Assembly: GCF_014695585.1 (NCBI RefSeq)
Contig: NZ_JACJON010000040.1
Coordinates: 1 to 64,000 of the forward strand
Length of the DNA: 64,000 nt
Reading direction: 5' to 3'
Source of the DNA: Microcoleus sp. FACHB-831
GTDB taxonomy: Bacteria; Cyanobacteriota; Cyanobacteriia; Cyanobacteriales; FACHB-T130
In this document: positions 53,316 to 61,510 of the stretch, one piece after another
Numbering within the stretch: position 1 is the first letter of the stretch
How the letters are laid out: each line of letters starts with the position of its first letter
Position numbers and translations under genes: made by a program
Notes under the pieces: model-generated
What the model was told of the DNA's origin: nothing
The model's input: the letters and a program-made list of their open reading frames with translations, nothing else
Databases searched by the model: none

Positions 53316-54006
53316 GATTCGGCTGGAGACGATATCCAATACCGTAGACAGTTTCTATCAAGCGATCGCACCCTTTTTCTTCCAGTTTGCGCCGCAACAA
53401 ACGCATTTGAGCAGCTACCACATTACTTAAAGGTTCTGCCCCCAATTCCCAGAGTTGATCGATAAGTTGGTCGCGAGTAATAATTTGATTGGGACGCTTT
53501 AGGAAATATTCTAATAGTTGAAATTCCTTATTGGTCAGCGAAATAAATTGGCGATCGTCAGTGGAATTTTCACAATAAAGTGTTCTCGTGCCGTAATCTA
53601 AACTAAGGTTTCCTACTTGGAGTTGCTGGGGTTGGAGTTGGGGCGATCGCCGCTGCAATGCCCGCAACCTTGCTAACAATTCTTCCATGCCAAACGGCTT
53701 CACTAAATAATCATCCGCGCCAGCATCCAACCCAGCAATTTTATCTTCCATGCTGTCTTTTGCAGTTAGCATCAAGACTGGCAAAGGATTCTTCTTAGTT
53801 CGCAGCCGCTTACACAATTCTAAACCTGACAATCCTGGCAGCAACCAGTCGAAGATAGCCAGAGTGTATTGCGTTGGCGGGTTTTCTAAATAGTCCCACG
53901 CTAGAGAACCATCTACAACCCAGTCAACTACATAAGCTTCTTGATTCAGAGTCCGCTTAATAGCAGCACCCAAATCTGGCTCATCTTCAACTAACAGGAT
54001 TCTCAT
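53302..54006 (-). CDS. copR: OmpR-family response regulator (CopR-like)
   Basis: A 234-aa two-domain regulator. The receiver domain has acidic VEDEPD, phospho-acceptor Asp in FDWLLPG, and Lys in LVKPFG. The C-terminal winged helix is FISLTNKEFQLLEYFLKRPN and ends with RLIETVYGIGYRL. It should bind direct repeats such as the TTTCAT-N5-TTTCAT boxes upstream of copB and copA. It overlaps copS, so the two are coupled. The arrangement matches copMRS in Synechocystis, by which it is named. Confidence 0.87.
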   Translation of the reverse strand: MRILLVEDEPDLGAAIKRTLNQEAYVVDWVVDGSLAWDYLENPPTQYTLAIFDWLLPGLSGLELCKRLRTKKNPLPVLMLTAKDSMEDKIAGLDAGADDYLVKPFGMEELLARLRALQRRSPQLQPQQLQVGNLSLDYGTRTLYCENSTDDRQFISLTNKEFQLLEYFLKRPNQIITRDQLIDQLWELGAEPLSNVVAAQMRLLRRKLEEKGCDRLIETVYGIGYRLQPNRESK

Positions 54007-54095
54007 TTCTTTTTGTCGTTTTTATCGTTACTAGGCTCCAGCCTGTTAACGCCTAACTAGAGGCTCTACCTCTATTAGCTTAGAGCCTAAGAAGG

Positions 54096-54737
54096 TTATT
54101 TATACCAAGCTTGCTGCCATTGCTGCATTTGCTTAATTTCAGCATTTTGGCTATCAATAATTAACTTTGCCAAGTTGCGAATTTCAGGTTTATCGGCAGA
54201 GTCAACCACCTTTTCAGCCATCGTTACAGCACTTTGGTGATGAGGAATCATTTGCTTAATAAATTCCCGATCAAAATCAGCCGCATTTTTCAGCGCTTGC
54301 ATATCCATCCCCATCATTTCCATACTCATACTGTCTTGGTGGTGCATCGAATGATCCATGCCCATACCACCAGATGAAGCAGAAATATCTTTGCCGTACC
54401 ACTGTTTGTACCAAGTTTGCATCTGCTGAATTTCTTTATTTTGGTCTTTTTTGATGGCTTCAGCCAGTTTTTTGATTTCAGGCCGTTTAGCCTTTTGAAA
54501 GGCCATATCAGCCATTTCCACTGCCCCTTGATGGTGGGGAATCATCATTTCGATAAATTGGCGATCGCTCTGCGTAGTTGTGTTTGCTTTAGTAGAGGTT
54601 GCAGGAGTGGTTTCCGCTGGAGTAATCTGCTTCAGATTTTGCTCGGCGGATGATGTGCCGCAGCTTATTAGACCCCCGGCGATCGCGCCGAAAGCAACTA
54701 AACGGACAACCTTGTAAACTATGTGCTTTTTGTCCAT
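54096..54737 (-). CDS. copM: DUF305 periplasmic metal-binding lipoprotein (CopM-like)
   Basis: A 213-aa protein with a lipoprotein-type signal (AGGLISCGTS, Cys as likely anchor) and a two-fold DUF305 repeat. Each half has a helix with HHQGAVEMADMA (first) or HHQSAVTMAEKV (second), and the linker is Met- and His-rich (MGMDHSMHHQDSMSMEMMGMD). These residues suit copper or silver binding. The Synechocystis DUF305 protein CopM binds copper and is linked to CopRS. It is 89 bases upstream of copR and 16 bases downstream of copC, so it is part of one operon. Confidence 0.85.
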   Translation of the reverse strand: MDKKHIVYKVVRLVAFGAIAGGLISCGTSSAEQNLKQITPAETTPATSTKANTTTQSDRQFIEMMIPHHQGAVEMADMAFQKAKRPEIKKLAEAIKKDQNKEIQQMQTWYKQWYGKDISASSGGMGMDHSMHHQDSMSMEMMGMDMQALKNAADFDREFIKQMIPHHQSAVTMAEKVVDSADKPEIRNLAKLIIDSQNAEIKQMQQWQQAWYK

Positions 54738-54753
54738 GATATTCTTTCCTTAT

Positions 54754-55260
54754 TTATCGTTTGAAAGTAAAACGACCGTTCACCTTTTCACCTTTGATAT
54801 CAGACAAAACAGCTACTTTATACTCACCCGCTGTTTTATCCGGTAGTACAGCAGCGTAGTGTTTACCCGGCGCATCATAGGTAAGGTTCAACGTCTTTTG
54901 CTCTCCCGTAGGCGACTGAACTTGAGCAGTTACCTTAGCATCAGGTATTGCTTCGTGGTTGTCACCTTTTTGAAGATAAAAATCTATGTGAGTTCCGTTA
55001 TCTTCCTTAAGAGTGACTAACTCTAAATGATAATTCCCTGACTCAATAACCTGACCACCTTGATTTTTGTTTGAGTGTCCTGTTTTAGTAGCTTGAGTCT
55101 CTCCGTTATTGGTGGTTTGGGCAGGTTTATTCGCTGCTACTTCTGGCGAAGCAGCAGGGCTGTTGCTGGGATTAGTTGCTTGATTTTCATTGCTACAAGC
55201 TCCCCAAATAATTAATCCCACACTACTGAGAATTAACAATCCAGACTTTAGTAGTTTCAT
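54754..55260 (-). CDS. copC: Small periplasmic lipoprotein of the copper cluster (CopC position)
   Basis: A 168-aa lipoprotein: MKLLKSGLLILSSVGLIIWG then AC as lipobox (GACS). A polar linker (residues about 25-65) is followed by a beta-rich domain of FixH/YtkA type (YHLELVTLKEDNGTHIDFYL, VTAQVQSPTGEQKTLNLTYD, HYAAVLPDKTAGEYKVAVLSD). The ATG at 55260 has AGGAAA upstream; a longer frame reaching to 55323 is unlikely. The name copC is by position after copA, as in copBAC of Synechocystis, and is not the unrelated proteobacterial CopC. It may pass metal to the pump. Confidence 0.65.
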   Translation of the reverse strand: MKLLKSGLLILSSVGLIIWGACSNENQATNPSNSPAASPEVAANKPAQTTNNGETQATKTGHSNKNQGGQVIESGNYHLELVTLKEDNGTHIDFYLQKGDNHEAIPDAKVTAQVQSPTGEQKTLNLTYDAPGKHYAAVLPDKTAGEYKVAVLSDIKGEKVNGRFTFKR

Positions 55261-55322
55261 AATTTTCCTATTTTTACTTTCCTCTGTGTTCTTTCTTCTT
55301 CCTAGCCCGGCATTACCCACCA

Positions 55323-58300
55323 TTAGGGAGTTTGGTAGGCATTGTCCACCCTACTTTCATGGGTAGTATTTTTAGGGATCAAAATCTTCCCAAACTGAGC
55401 ATATAAAGCCGGAAGAACTAACAGCGTTAGCCCCGTAGAAGTAAATAATCCTCCTAACACTACAACTGCCAAGGGTTGTAGAATTTCCTTACCCGCTCCA
55501 CCTCCTATAACCAGTGGTGCTAAACCCAAAGCCGAGGTGAAAGCTGTCATCAAAATTGCGTTAAGTCGTTCCATAGATCCTTGAATTATCACTTCTTGGA
55601 AAGGCATTCCAGCCGCAAATTTAGTATTGTAATTGTCAACCAATAACAAACCGTTGCGAGTAGCTACTCCAAATAAAGTAATAAAGCCAACCAGAGAAGC
55701 GACCGAAATAATGCCGCCAGTAAGAGCAACTGCTATCACTCCTCCTACCAACGACAAGGGCAAATTAACCATAATCATCGCGGTTGAGGCGATAGATTTT
55801 ACAGAAAAATACATCAAAACCGTAATAACAACAAATGATATAGCAGTGAATATTATGATGTTCTGAGTGGCTCGTTGTTCCGATTCAAATTGCCCGCCGT
55901 ATTGGATAAAGTAACCAGGGGGTAATTGCACCTGTTGCTTAACTTTTGCGCTAATTTCATCAACTACGGAGCGCAAATCTCGTCCGTTAGCATTCGAGGA
56001 AACAACTATCAAGCGGGAAACATTCTCGCGGTTGATGGTATTTGGCCCCGTACCATAGTCGATTTTAGCAACTTGAGCTAAGGGAATCTTTTGATTAGTT
56101 GGAGTATCGACTAATAAATTGCTGATAGTATCTAAGTTGCGGCGGGCATCTTCTTGTAACCACACAACTAGATCGAATGTTTGTTGTTGTTCCAATACTT
56201 GAGATACCACTCGTCCATTTAAAGCAATTTCAATTGTTTCGGCAAGTGAGTCTACAGTTAAGCCATAACGAGCAGCTTGTTGGCGGTCGAATTTAATTTG
56301 TATTTGTTTGATTGGCAGTTGTGGTTCTAGTTGTAAATCTACGACACCTCCAACAGTTTTCATAATGTCTTCGACTTGTCTGCCAATAGTGCGGAGTTGT
56401 TCTAAATCAGGGCCGAATATTTTGACAGCGATCGCGCTTCTCACTCCCGACAAAACTTCATCCATTCTGTGAGAAATAAATCCCCCAATATTAGGCGCAA
56501 CTCCTGGTAATTTTGCAAATTCCTCTCGCAGTTTTTCAATACTTCCAGAACGGTCTTTTATCCCTTTTTCACTTAGTTCTACATCTAAGTGTGCCAAGTT
56601 GACACCCGCCGCATCAGCATCGCCAGGGGCGCGTCCCGATCGTAACTGGATAAAATCAAATCGGGGGTCATCTTTAAGCGCATCTTGCATAGCAAAACCA
56701 GCGCGATTAGTAGCTTCTAGAGATACACCAGGATAGAGAGTTAGAGTATTGACGAGCGATCGCTCTTGAAACTCCGGGAGAAAAACTCTTCCCAACGAAG
56801 GTAAAATCACAATTGCCGCTACTAAACTCGCAGCAGCTATCAGCACAATCAGCTTAGAACCACGCATCGAAAATATTAAAAATGGCCGATAAAGCCCCTT
56901 AAAAAATCTCGCTACAAAAGGTTCTTTTTCTGGCAACCGACCGTGAGGCAATAAAATAGCACACAAAGCCGGAGTTACTGTCAGTGCTGTGACGCTAGAA
57001 GCCAAAACTGCTACTAAATAAGCAACGCCCATCGGTGTAAAAATTCTACCTTCCACACCAGCTAGAGCAAAAATTGGCGAGAAGACTACAACTGTAATTA
57101 AAGTAGCTCCAAACAGAGAATCGCGCACCTCCTGACAGCCTTCAAAGACAACTTCTAACGCTGGCTTTGGGTTGCCAGAAACTTTATTTTCCCGCAGGGA
57201 ACGATAGACATTTTCGGCATCAACAATAGCATCATCGACCGCTGAACCAATTGCTACTGCTAAACCTCCCAAAGTCATAGTATTTAGTCCCTGTCCCAGC
57301 CAATTTAGCGCCAGCAATCCTAACAGCAAAGATAGGGGAAGTGCCGTGAGACTAACTACAAGGGTGCGCCAGTCCATCAAAAACGGAATAAGTATTATGG
57401 CAACAATAATGCTGCCTTCTACTAGCGCTTCTCTAACATTTTCAATCGAAGCATCGATAAAATCTTCCTGGCGGAAAGTAACCTGTACTTTTACATCTTT
57501 TGGCAAGCCAAGTTTAACCTCTTGCATTGCCGCTTCAATGGCACGGGTGACAGTTGGAGTATCGGCAAGAGGCTGTTTATTTAGCATTAAAACAATTGCT
57601 TGTTTACCATTCAAACTGGCATCACCGCGCTTGAGCGCAGCACCAATTTTGACATCAGCAATATCACCTAGTTTTATAGGCGTACCGTTGCGAGAAGTAA
57701 TTACCGATTGCTGCAAGTCTTCAATCGATGTAACCCGCCCAACTCCTCGAATTAATAACTCTTGGTCTGGATTAATCAAAAATCCACCAGGAGCGTTGAC
57801 ATTGGCTTTCTCGGCAGCTTCAGTAACATCCTGCAAAGATACATCAAAAGCTTTCAACTTGGCTGGATCGACTAATACTTGATATTGGCGGACATCCCCG
57901 CCATACGCGATCGCCTGGGACACTCCAGGAACAGCCAAAACACGATTTGTTACTTGCCAATCCACAATCCGCCGCACTTCCATTAAAGAAGTTGTTTCCG
58001 ATGTAAAAGCATATTGCAATACAGTCCCAATAGGTGAACTGATGGGAGAAATTTGCGGCGAATCTACACCCTCAGGCAGCTTCTCTTGCGCTTGCTGCAA
58101 TCTTTCTGTCACCAATTGTCGTGCTTGATAAATATCAGTTTCCCAGTTAAAGATAACTTTGACAACTGATAATCCTACTGCGGATGCCGAGCGTACTGTT
58201 GTAACACCAGGAGTGCCATTAATTGCACTTTCAATAGGTAAAGTGACTAGAGATTCTACTTCCTCTGGCGCTAATCCTGATGCTTCAGTTTGAATTTCTA

Positions 58301-58439
58301 CTTGGGGTGGCGCAAACGGGGGAAATACATCCAGCGGCATTTGCGACGCCACCCGAAATATCCAAACCGTAACCAGAATTGCAGCTAGAATAACTAGCCA
58401 GCGTTGTGCAATTGACCACTTGATGAAGGCACTGAGCAT
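55323..58439 (-). CDS. copA: Heavy-metal efflux RND transporter (CusA/CzcA type; CopA)
   Basis: A 1038-aa inner-membrane RND pump with the usual twelve transmembrane helices and two large periplasmic loops. The N-terminus FIKWSIAQRWLVILAAILVT is typical. The proton-relay region in helix 4 reads GGLAVAIGSAVDDAIVDAEN, with the D-D pair. The other core motif EGSIIVAIILIPFLMDWRT is clear. It exports metal from periplasm or cytosol with the adaptor encoded upstream. With DUF305 CopM and copRS nearby, copper is the likely substrate. A TTTCAT direct repeat lies 55 bases before the start, so it may also be transcribed separately. Confidence 0.9.
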   Translation of the reverse strand: MLSAFIKWSIAQRWLVILAAILVTVWIFRVASQMPLDVFPPFAPPQVEIQTEASGLAPEEVESLVTLPIESAINGTPGVTTVRSASAVGLSVVKVIFNWETDIYQARQLVTERLQQAQEKLPEGVDSPQISPISSPIGTVLQYAFTSETTSLMEVRRIVDWQVTNRVLAVPGVSQAIAYGGDVRQYQVLVDPAKLKAFDVSLQDVTEAAEKANVNAPGGFLINPDQELLIRGVGRVTSIEDLQQSVITSRNGTPIKLGDIADVKIGAALKRGDASLNGKQAIVLMLNKQPLADTPTVTRAIEAAMQEVKLGLPKDVKVQVTFRQEDFIDASIENVREALVEGSIIVAIILIPFLMDWRTLVVSLTALPLSLLLGLLALNWLGQGLNTMTLGGLAVAIGSAVDDAIVDAENVYRSLRENKVSGNPKPALEVVFEGCQEVRDSLFGATLITVVVFSPIFALAGVEGRIFTPMGVAYLVAVLASSVTALTVTPALCAILLPHGRLPEKEPFVARFFKGLYRPFLIFSMRGSKLIVLIAAASLVAAIVILPSLGRVFLPEFQERSLVNTLTLYPGVSLEATNRAGFAMQDALKDDPRFDFIQLRSGRAPGDADAAGVNLAHLDVELSEKGIKDRSGSIEKLREEFAKLPGVAPNIGGFISHRMDEVLSGVRSAIAVKIFGPDLEQLRTIGRQVEDIMKTVGGVVDLQLEPQLPIKQIQIKFDRQQAARYGLTVDSLAETIEIALNGRVVSQVLEQQQTFDLVVWLQEDARRNLDTISNLLVDTPTNQKIPLAQVAKIDYGTGPNTINRENVSRLIVVSSNANGRDLRSVVDEISAKVKQQVQLPPGYFIQYGGQFESEQRATQNIIIFTAISFVVITVLMYFSVKSIASTAMIMVNLPLSLVGGVIAVALTGGIISVASLVGFITLFGVATRNGLLLVDNYNTKFAAGMPFQEVIIQGSMERLNAILMTAFTSALGLAPLVIGGGAGKEILQPLAVVVLGGLFTSTGLTLLVLPALYAQFGKILIPKNTTHESRVDNAYQTP

Positions 58440-58493
58440 TTTACTTGTCAGTTGTTATCCTGAAAATACCCTTTTAAATAATTTCACAAAAAA

Positions 58494-58510
58494 ATGAAAT
58501 TAGGATGAAA
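58494..58510 (-). promoter_or_regulatory. TTTCAT-N5-TTTCAT direct repeat upstream of copA
   Basis: On the minus strand the two hexamers are identical, with a 5-base spacer (period 11). They sit 55 bases before the copA start, in the 109-base gap after copB. An OmpR-type regulator such as CopR could bind here. Confidence 0.7.
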
Positions 58511-58548
58511 TTTGATAGCATCAGATATTAAATCTGGCGATCGCTCTT

Positions 58549-60435
58549 TTAAACCTTTGGCGTTGGTTGATGAGAATTAGACTCTTGTTTGTCCTGAATT
58601 AGAGGAATTGAAAAATCAACTAAGCTGGGTGTTGATGGCTGATAGGTTACTTTTTTTGAGCGACGACCTAACCAAAAAGCACCAGATGCGATCGCTCCCC
58701 CTGCGGGCAACATCCACCACAAAGGAATAAAATTTTGAATTTTAGATTGTGGATTTTGAATTGAAGAATCTGGCTTTTCTGTTTTGGTTTCTTTAGCTTT
58801 GCTATCACCGCGTAAAGATTGAGCATAAAGTTGAATTGCTCCTTGGGTGACTACTTTATCCCCATCAAATAAACCACTTTTAATTTCAACAACATCTCCA
58901 GCTATTTGGCCTAATTTCACATCAACAGACTCGAAAGCTGTACCATTTTGAACATAAACAACTTGCTTACCATTTGCTTCCACCACCGCTGAAGTAGGAA
59001 TTGCCACAACAGGTGTCGCTGTTTTATCGGTCACTACCTCCAATTCAGCAAACATCCCCGGCTTTAACACACCGACAGAGTTATCTAATTCTGCCTTTAC
59101 TGGCACAACCCGCGTTTCCCCTTCCACTACCGACCCAATTAAAGTAATCTTTCCCTCAAAAGTGCGGTTGGGTAAACTCGCAACTTTAACTCGAACTTGC
59201 TGGCCCTTTTTCACCTTGTCCAAGTCTTTTTCATAAATATTAGCCGTTGCAAAAACCTTACTATCATTCAAAATAGTCATCAACGGTTTAGTAGCTGCTT
59301 CAACCGATTGACCCGGCGTAACTTCTCTATCTGCAACCGTCCCCGAAATAGGAGCAACAACAGTAACAAGACCCTTAGAATTCGCAACACTTCCTAACTG
59401 TTGCAGTCGAGTTTCATAACCAGTACTACTCAACCGAATGCGCGATTTTGCAACATCAACCGCTGATTGAGCGCGTTTGAGTTCAGCTTCAGCTTCGACA
59501 ACTTCCCGGCGGCTGTTTGCCTTAGTAACTTGCGCCTGTACTTCTGCAACTTTACCTTCCGATTCCCGCATTTCTCTTAGTGGCAAATCTACCTCGGCGC
59601 GTCTGACTTCTGTTTCCGCATCGAGAACATTGCGGCGGCTGTTTGCCTTGGCTAATTCGGATTTTGCTTGTGCTAAATGAGCTTGCGATTCCAACATCTG
59701 CCGTCGTGGAATAGCTCCCTTATCCGCCAAGTCCTTATCTCGGTCATACTGTTCCTGCGCGACTGCCAGTTCCGTTTTGGCTTGCGCTATATCTGCTTCC
59801 GATATTTTTAGCTGCCGCTGATAGTTTTCTTTGGCAATTTTTAAGATTTCTTTACGTTCTACTAAAGATTTGTCTCGTTCATACTGTGCCCTTGCTGCTG
59901 TTAGTTGAATTTTGGCTTGTGCTATCTCAGCGGCGGCTATCTGCGAATATTTATCATAGTTTTGTTGTGCTAACTTTAAATCAGCTTCAGCTTTTTGCAA
60001 ATCTGCCTCAGCTTCAGCCCGTTTTTGCGCTGATTCTACGCGCAATTGTGCTAGTTCCGCACTTGATAAAACGGCTACTGTTTTACCCTTGGCTACCACT
60101 TCACCCGGTTTCACCAATAATTCGACTACGGTGCCGTTGATGGGAGCAGTCACCTCTACTTTTTGGTTGGGCAAAGTTTCAATTTGTCCTGTAGTTTTAA
60201 TACCAACTGCTAGCTGCTTTTGGGTGACAGGTTCAACTTTAATTCCTAACCTTTTTGCTGTTTCTGCATCAACTTGAATAGCACCGGGAGCCTGAGTTGC
60301 TTCGCTTGCTCCGTGAAATTCATCTCCATGTCCAGCGTGTGCTAAAACAACTGTCGGAGCAGTTATTAATACTAAACTGAGTATTCCACTAGATAAGCTA
60401 TGAATATAAGTGTGGGCTAGGTGGTGCGATCGCAT
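58549..60435 (-). CDS. copB: RND periplasmic adaptor (CusB/CzcB-like; CopB)
   Basis: A 628-aa membrane-fusion protein. An N-terminal signal helix (about 12-32) is followed by the lipoyl/barrel pieces (VTAPINGTVVELLVKPGEVV near residue 88; LVTVVAPISGTVADREVTPG near 350) enclosing a very long coiled coil (about 125-340) with repeats AKANSRR and EAELKRAQ. The C-terminal domain (about 400-520) holds VKVASLPNRTFEGKI. A C-terminal part is unusual: a tail of 100 residues has IQNPQSKIQN, encoded by a dispersed repeat, then a hydrophobic stretch (WWMLPAGGAIASGAFWLG). It bridges the pump to the outer membrane. Confidence 0.88.
   Translation of the reverse strand: MRSHHLAHTYIHSLSSGILSLVLITAPTVVLAHAGHGDEFHGASEATQAPGAIQVDAETAKRLGIKVEPVTQKQLAVGIKTTGQIETLPNQKVEVTAPINGTVVELLVKPGEVVAKGKTVAVLSSAELAQLRVESAQKRAEAEADLQKAEADLKLAQQNYDKYSQIAAAEIAQAKIQLTAARAQYERDKSLVERKEILKIAKENYQRQLKISEADIAQAKTELAVAQEQYDRDKDLADKGAIPRRQMLESQAHLAQAKSELAKANSRRNVLDAETEVRRAEVDLPLREMRESEGKVAEVQAQVTKANSRREVVEAEAELKRAQSAVDVAKSRIRLSSTGYETRLQQLGSVANSKGLVTVVAPISGTVADREVTPGQSVEAATKPLMTILNDSKVFATANIYEKDLDKVKKGQQVRVKVASLPNRTFEGKITLIGSVVEGETRVVPVKAELDNSVGVLKPGMFAELEVVTDKTATPVVAIPTSAVVEANGKQVVYVQNGTAFESVDVKLGQIAGDVVEIKSGLFDGDKVVTQGAIQLYAQSLRGDSKAKETKTEKPDSSIQNPQSKIQNFIPLWWMLPAGGAIASGAFWLGRRSKKVTYQPSTPSLVDFSIPLIQDKQESNSHQPTPKV
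58736..58765. repeat. A/T-rich dispersed repeat translated within copB
   Basis: The sequence reads in the copB frame as IQNPQSKIQN. It matches the family AATCCAAAATCTAAAATT seen intergenically at 40535-40552 and near 49390. Confidence 0.6.
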
Positions 60436-60480
60436 AATTACAAAATTCTCTGCAATTTATCCCTACACTTGCACACAAAA

Positions 60481-60497
60481 ATGAAATTGCCGTGAAA
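60481..60497 (-). promoter_or_regulatory. TTTCAC-N5-TTTCAT direct repeat upstream of copB
   Basis: On the minus strand TTTCAC and TTTCAT are separated by 5 bases, the same layout as the box at 58494. It lies 46 bases before the copB start, ahead of the whole cluster, so it is probably the main operator. Confidence 0.68.
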
Positions 60498-60632
60498 TCT
60501 AGCGATCGCCAACCACACTCACAATATGTGGAGTACGCTTTGCCCAACTCTTCAAAAAACCTTACCTCCGATAGATGCAAGCTAAAATGGCAGGGCTAAG
60601 TCCATCTCTAAACCCTCGTTGCCGCGATCGCT

Positions 60633-61265
60633 ATGAACGACCAACAACGTGCCTTAGAAATCCTCCAGCGCCTCAAACCGCTCTATTCAGATTCCCCGTG
60701 TCCCCTCAACTACGAAACCCCCGTGCAACTCTTGCTAGCCGTTATCATGGCGGCTCAATGTACAGATGAGCGCGTAAATCAAGTTACAGCAGAACTTTAT
60801 AGCAAATTTCCAGATGCAGCCGCGATCGCCAGCGCTGACCCAGCCGAGTTAGAAACCATCTTGCGCCCGCTAAGTTTTTTTCGCAACAAGACAAAAAACA
60901 TCCAAGCCACCAGTAAAATGCTGGTAGAGCAGTTTGACGGCCTGGTACCGCAAGATATAAACCAGTTAGTCAAGCTACCAGGGGTTGCCCGCAAGACAGC
61001 GACAATGGTGCTGCATTACGCTTATGGCATTGATGCCGGGATTACCGTAGATACCCATGTCAAGCGCCTAAGTTCCCGGATGGGATTTACCCAACAAACA
61101 GACCTCGACAAAATTGAAAAAGACCTGATGCCCCTATTACCGCAGTCAGAATGGGGAAATTGTTTCGTTTTCTTGACATATCACGGGCGGAATGTTTGCA
61201 ATGCTAAAAAACCTGGATGCAGCACTTGTACCGTGGCAGACTTGTGCCCCGCTGCCGTCAAATAG
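60633..61265 (+). CDS. nth: Endonuclease III
   Basis: A 210-aa base-excision DNA glycosylase/AP lyase removing oxidised pyrimidines. The helix-hairpin-helix is KLPGVARKTATMVLH with the catalytic Lys, and the catalytic Asp is in GITVDTHVKRLSSRMG. The [4Fe-4S] loop has Cys spaced C-x6-C-x2-C-x5-C (CNAKKPGCSTCTVADLC). Length and residues are all standard. It diverges from copB with 197 bases between the genes, which contain the copB operator. Confidence 0.96.
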   Translation: MNDQQRALEILQRLKPLYSDSPCPLNYETPVQLLLAVIMAAQCTDERVNQVTAELYSKFPDAAAIASADPAELETILRPLSFFRNKTKNIQATSKMLVEQFDGLVPQDINQLVKLPGVARKTATMVLHYAYGIDAGITVDTHVKRLSSRMGFTQQTDLDKIEKDLMPLLPQSEWGNCFVFLTYHGRNVCNAKKPGCSTCTVADLCPAAVK

Positions 61266-61510
61266 GTTAACAGACTAAGTTTGGTGGCGATCGCGGGGTA
61301 ATGGGCTAGCGCGATCGCTCTAGACAAATTTGTCTTCCTTGAGTCGTATGCAAAAAATTGCATCATCCCCCGCAATAGGTAATTCTTCACTAAAAATGCA
61401 GCCCAAGCCAAACCAAAAAAAGTCAAGCCCAACCAGCAAAAATCGCGGTGTAATACAGAACTGGATGATATCATTGCGATGAAATCAGAGAAATTAAAGG
61501 GCAATTAAAT
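61266..61510. other. Intergenic region before gpmI
   Basis: About 245 bases with HIP1 sites and no ORF. A CCAAGCCAAACC / AAGCCCAACC stretch gives no stable hairpin. Confidence 0.4.

Noticed and set aside
57346-57882. 178-codon + strand frame antisense to copA
   Set aside because: Shadow of the RND gene; no start signal or domain.
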